From Mesostigma viride (taxonomy: Eukaryota; Streptophyta; Mesostigmatophyceae; Mesostigmatales; Mesostigmataceae), in assembly GCA_009746045.1 (NCBI GenBank), contig RPFO01000253.1, forward strand, positions 1,562,888 through 1,624,887: DNA of 62,000 nt, read 5' to 3'. Shown here in pieces: positions 44,098 to 62,000 of the stretch (positions are counted from its first letter, which is position 1; the number at the start of each line of letters is the position of its first letter). A program made the translations under genes and the position numbers. The notes under the pieces were generated by a model that worked only from the letters and a program-made list of their open reading frames with translations, was not told where the DNA came from and searched no databases.

Positions 44098-45870
44098 TTG
44101 CCCATAGGGTCGGGCGTGTGCGCCTTGACAATCTTCTTCCACCGCGTCTTGTCCTGCATGGCAGTCCAAAGACGGGAGAGAGAGTGGATGCGGTGCTCAA
44201 ACTGGGCTGGGACCAAGTGTAGGTCGTCCAGCAACATCTGCATGAACGTAGTTCGTGACAGGTTTCCCTACGCTTTTGGGAATGTCCTCGGGGCCAGGCC
44301 AGGTCAGAATGTGCCGCCCTGGCTGGCCAAGCCGCTGGGGGCCGGCCAGACCGAGGGTGGTGTCGACCTGGCTGGTGCGGGCAAGGTGTCCTACAAATGC
44401 TATCCTACGCTGCCTAATCTCGTCCGAAACACGAGGCATGCCATGATACAAAGACTCTGATGACGGACACTCGGAGAAACCTACGTTAACCTAGGACCTG
44501 TCGGAGCATCCTGTAAACCGTACGTGCCGTCTAGCCTAGCTGCCAGTTTGGGTGGGAGGGTCCACGCCTCGGCGCCATTCGTGAGCACCGTGAGGACGAG
44601 GACCTTGAAGAGCATGCGCTTGCGGTGCCCGCCCAGGCCCTTCGAGCGCCAGTAGGCCGGGTGTGAGCGAACGGCCGAGCTTGGCCCAGGCAAGGCCGAT
44701 GCGGGTGTCCACATCGTCGGCGGTGTCAGGAAGCCAGCTCCCCAACAGCTTGAAGCGGTCGCGGAACGGGACCTCCGTCCCGTCGAGCAGGCGCGGCAGC
44801 GGGGGTTCAGTTTACTGGAGGCCCCAATCACCATCGCCTCGGTTTTGACACTAATCTCCAACCCCACCGCCCGCGCCTCCAGGCCCAGGCAGTCCAGCCA
44901 GGTCTGAATGTGCTCGGGGCTCTCGATGAGGGTGGTATCATCCGCATAAATCAGGTCGGCACTGAGGCGGTAACCAGGTCTAACCCCGCCGTGCTCTTTC
45001 ACGTTAAGGATGTCCAAGCCTGGCCCGAACCCCTTAAGAGCAGTAAAGCGCGCGCCATATTAATTTATATTCTCCCAAACCGGTGCCTCTAAATGTGCTC
45101 CATGCAAGCTAGCAGGCCTATCTGTGGGCTCTGGGCCATTGATGGGGCAGCCTTATTGCATATGCTATGAGTTGATCAGCCATGCTTTGCCCATGCAGAG
45201 AGCCACTCTCTGCTTCGAGACGCCAATCACGCCATCACTGATGCCCTAGCTAGCCATTGCTTAGCCATGATCATCTTGTGGACACACCATGGCCACAAAG
45301 TTCTTTGCAGAGCTGCTGGAATACATGGTGGTGCACGCGGGTGCACCTCAGTTGTGCAGGTCCCGAGTAGCTTGGAGGTCGTTTACACCCACCACTTGCA
45401 GGCTGTCGCCTAGAATGTATTGAAAACCATATGCGCCTTCTCAGGAATATGTGTAACATATCCTCCCCACAGAGATTGTTCTTAATTAATTTTAAACAAT
45501 TAATTAATATGGCGAGAGCACGCAGCCCTGCCACACACCCTTCTGAAGAGGGCATGGTGGCGTGGACCCGTAGGGAGTGCGCACCGAGGTCGGGTGTGGA
45601 TCCTTCATACAGGTTAACGAATGACAGGGGAGGGGGATCCGGAACAGAGCGAGGATGTCACACAGCGCAGACTGGTCAGAAGTCCGAGTCGAAGGTCGGC
45701 TTTGATGAATTCCACCACCACCAGATGCAAACATAATGGTAAGGCTGGTTTCTGTGATTCTAGGTAGATGGGTCGATATAGCCCAGATTGTAGGCGTACT
45801 AGTAGTAGTAGGGTGCGCCCAGGGCTTCTCATGCAATTGTAAATAGGATATTGCATACGCAATGCAGCAT
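44058..45870 (-). pseudogene. L1-like ORF2 remnant (RT to C-terminus), frameshifted
   Basis: Reading the minus strand: a segment with KGVWQGCVLSP (the 'GVRQGCPLSP' block) near 45515-45550, then a gap, then the palm with LIYADDTTLIESPEHIQTWL and GLEISVKTEAMVIGASSKLN (about 44930-44810), LTNGAEAWTLPPKLAARLDG (about 44530), and a C-terminal frame 44243-44058 with FEHRIHSLSRLWTAMQDKTR. At least three frame changes are needed. It is the most complete of several L1-like remnants in the window, all unable to code. Confidence 0.75.
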
Positions 45871-47619
45871 GCATGCTAGCTCTCTAGCAACAACTAATCA
45901 CTGAATCTACATCTTTTCATGCATAGGCAGGCAGAGCGCGCTCATGAGTGCAATATTTAGGACCTTGCGTTGGCGAACATTTTGCGGAATCTTGTCATTA
46001 GCGTGCATGGAGCCCTCCAATAAATTGAACTCGGCCGCACTGCAAACCAGGGCCCAGTCCAACAAAGTCAGGTTGTCCGTCAGACTGTCACTGTATCATC
46101 ATCGCGCTCAATATAGGATTGCGTGAAACACGAAATGCATGTCGCCGCCTGCAAAGGTGGCTCACTAAGGCAGCGGATTTGGGAGAATTCATGAAGGCGT
46201 GTGGCTCCCGGCGCTTGACGCCGGCAATTGGTTGGGGCCGGGGGCAGACATGCCCTCATGGAATATCGCTTGTTCGCAATCTTCGCTCGTTTACAATCAT
46301 CTTACTCGTTAAGAATCTTGCTTGCAAACAATCTTCGCCTTTCCCCGCGTCTCCCCAATGTCGGTACAGCAGGGGAACACTAGTCTAAACTACGTCTATC
46401 TACGCATGGAGCCTCCCCGCCGGCCTCGCGGCCTCGCCCCGCTGCTCTCGACACCCCCTACAGCTAGATCTCACAATTCTGTCAATATACCAGCCAGCCC
46501 TGGAAGTGAAATACCAACTTCAACGTCGTTCACAATTGAAACGCGTCATGATTGCACTGGTCATAACGCCAAAAACGTCCACCCTTACCAGCGCGCTAGC
46601 TAACATGTTTCAGCAACGCCCGTCGTGGCGGTAGTTTATATGGATTAATTACTTAAGCCCCTCTGCACCCCATGCAACAGACCTACTAAAGCTTTCCTGC
46701 GCATGCAAATACTGTCATGAGCCGAAAAAAATATGATACGGAATATCCGACAGCAAAAAGCCTAACGGCGAGAACAGATGCTCGGCCAAGCAATCTTTGC
46801 CCGCAAAAAGCAATGTCTTGCCTTATTATGAGCGATATTAGTCGAGCCTTACCCCTGCGCAAGTCCGCTCGCATTCGCAAATGTCTGCTCTCTGTCTTTC
46901 CCCACCGTCCTTCATTGGTCGAAGAATCCCACAGCGGTTAATCACGGTGGCACATGTTTGGCATCGAAATCAAGCTACCGCGTATACGTGCGTGACTTGA
47001 ACTGCAGTAATAATGCATACGAGAGTTGAGAAGTCGATGGATATGATTACCATGAGACTGCGAGTTAGTAGGCTGAGGCGACAAACTTGCGATAATTTCC
47101 TAATATTAATTATAATACCTTGTCAGCTCCTGGTCAGCATCCATATTTATTCCATTCATTCTTTCAGTTGCAACTTGCATTGTACCCGCGTGGCGCGTAG
47201 GCGCGTGGCCGCGCGCTAGTTAGTTGGATCCTACGCGCGTACCATCGCAGATCCGACTTGCACAGACTGTTGACTCGAACACGTGTCCTCTCCAGACCGA
47301 CGCAACTGTGACAATCCGTGCAATGGTGGCAGATGGCTGCGACAAGATAGGCAAATTGGCTGGTCTGTTGTCAAGTATGGCGTCATAACAAGGAGAGATG
47401 ATGATTGCCCAATATAAGATTATTTTGTATTAACGCCATAGGTTTGTCTTCTTGTTGCTGTTTCTTAGATCGACGTATCAGGAAAAACACAACCTCCTGT
47501 AATGGAAATTATCGCGACGGCTTCAGGTTGACCCGCGAGCAGAACGTTGCATTCGGGTAGGCCTATTCTCGCAGTTGCTAACATGTCATTTCTGAAAGCA
47601 GTGCATCGTAATTAAAATC
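45871..47619. other. Intergenic, no gene recognised
   Basis: A few short frames, none resembling a known protein. It should contain the promoter of the peptidase-like gene near its right end. No TATA box is clear. Confidence 0.45.
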
Positions 47620-61472
<13,853 letters not shown>

Positions 61473-61556
61473 GTATGTGCCGCCTCTTCTTCCCTGTTGG
61501 CATGGAGAGATAAGTATGGCTCTGTCGATGACCCTCTCTCTCATTACCAGCTTTTA

Positions 61557-61631
61557 CAGGTACCGACCATTTCCAAGGTTACCGAACCTTGGTCAGGTAA
61601 CCAAGGTTACCTAACCGGGTCGGTACCTGGG
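61557..61631. repeat. Inverted repeat/hairpin in the intron after exon 6
   Basis: CAGGTACCGACC pairs with GGTCGGTACCTG, and internal AAGGTTACC and GGTAACC pieces can also pair. It could form an extended cruciform or RNA hairpin about 80 bp after the exon 6 donor. Confidence 0.8.
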
Positions 61632-61857
61632 GTAACTAGGTGGTGGCGGCCCGTTCACACGCACCAACTCGTTCATATGATACTTTCTTGTTACCGCATA
61701 TGGGGCGGACTAGGCTTGTTGGTGCCAGTGTGGCTTTCCATAGTTAAGGTTTGAGGTTGTTATCAAAGTAGTGTGCTCTGTGAAATTGAGGTTGTTATCG
61801 GCCAGCCGTCCTCTTGTGCACGCCATGGGGCCTTGCTGGCTGCTATCCTGCTAACGG

Positions 61858-62000
61858 TGTTTAGCTGTTGAACCTATTTAGCGAGTTCAACCTGTTTAAC
61901 CTGTTAAACCTGTTTAACTTGTTTAACCTGTTTAACGTGTTTAACGTGTTTAACCTGTTTAACCTGTTTAACCTGTTTAACCTGTTTAACCTGTTTAACC
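61858..62000. repeat. 9-bp minisatellite (GTTTAACCT)n, running off the right edge
   Basis: About 15 copies with early variants (GTTGAACCT, GTTTAACGT), becoming perfect towards the edge. Its full length is unknown. Confidence 0.93.

Overview
This is nuclear DNA from a eukaryote, most likely a green-lineage organism of algal grade. The host genes carry spliceosomal introns with GT/AG borders and matched phases. Two of them closely resemble land-plant proteins: a plastid RH3-type DEAD-box helicase and an F-box/LRR protein of the FBL15/SLOMO type. The helicase gene has an AATAAA polyadenylation signal rather than the TGTAA typical of chlorophyte algae, so I lean weakly towards a streptophyte alga. 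That is inference; the species cannot be fixed from the sequence.

Layout, left to right. 1-2900: 5' part of a thioredoxin reductase gene (minus strand) that leaves the window on the left and carries a (TGAAC)58 array in an intron. 3723-4403: a small coiled-coil protein. 4404-9500: a graveyard of L1-like retroposon pieces and AT-rich repeats. 9730-15725: a nine-exon DEAD-box helicase gene (minus). 16441-18520: a piggyBac-like element flanked by TTAA. 18692-35599: nested retrotransposons. Two LINE insertions (minus) are bounded by target-site duplications, and the larger one is split by a 12.6-kb Ty3/gypsy chromovirus (20894-33452). The chromovirus has near-identical LTRs, a tRNA-iMet-type primer site, a polypurine tract, gag, protease, RT, RNase H, integrase and chromodomain, plus extra ORFs on both sides of gag-pol. 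36094-40761: a two-exon F-box/LRR gene. 40838-47600: repeats and L1-like RT remnants. 47620-61472 and beyond: a split gene for a zinc-metallopeptidase-like protein (HEFTH motif), leaving the window on the right.

The strongest unusual signals are these. (1) The last gene's introns are filled with unrelated tandem arrays, including about 670 copies of a 10-bp unit (6.7 kb) whose variation is almost confined to one base and which shows exact higher-order duplications. (2) A family of 15-38-bp insertions all share the same end (GAGACAACCAG) and are each flanked by 7-11-bp direct repeats; they look like extremely truncated retroposed ends. (3) The chromovirus carries a viroplasmin/RNase H1 hybrid-binding-like ORF, an ORF that begins inside its LTR, and a ~770-codon ORF downstream of integrase. 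(4) Several LINE insertions are nested or repeated at the same target site.

The host genes are unrelated single-copy-type genes with no operon-like logic. Most long open frames elsewhere come from tandem repeats that lack stop codons.
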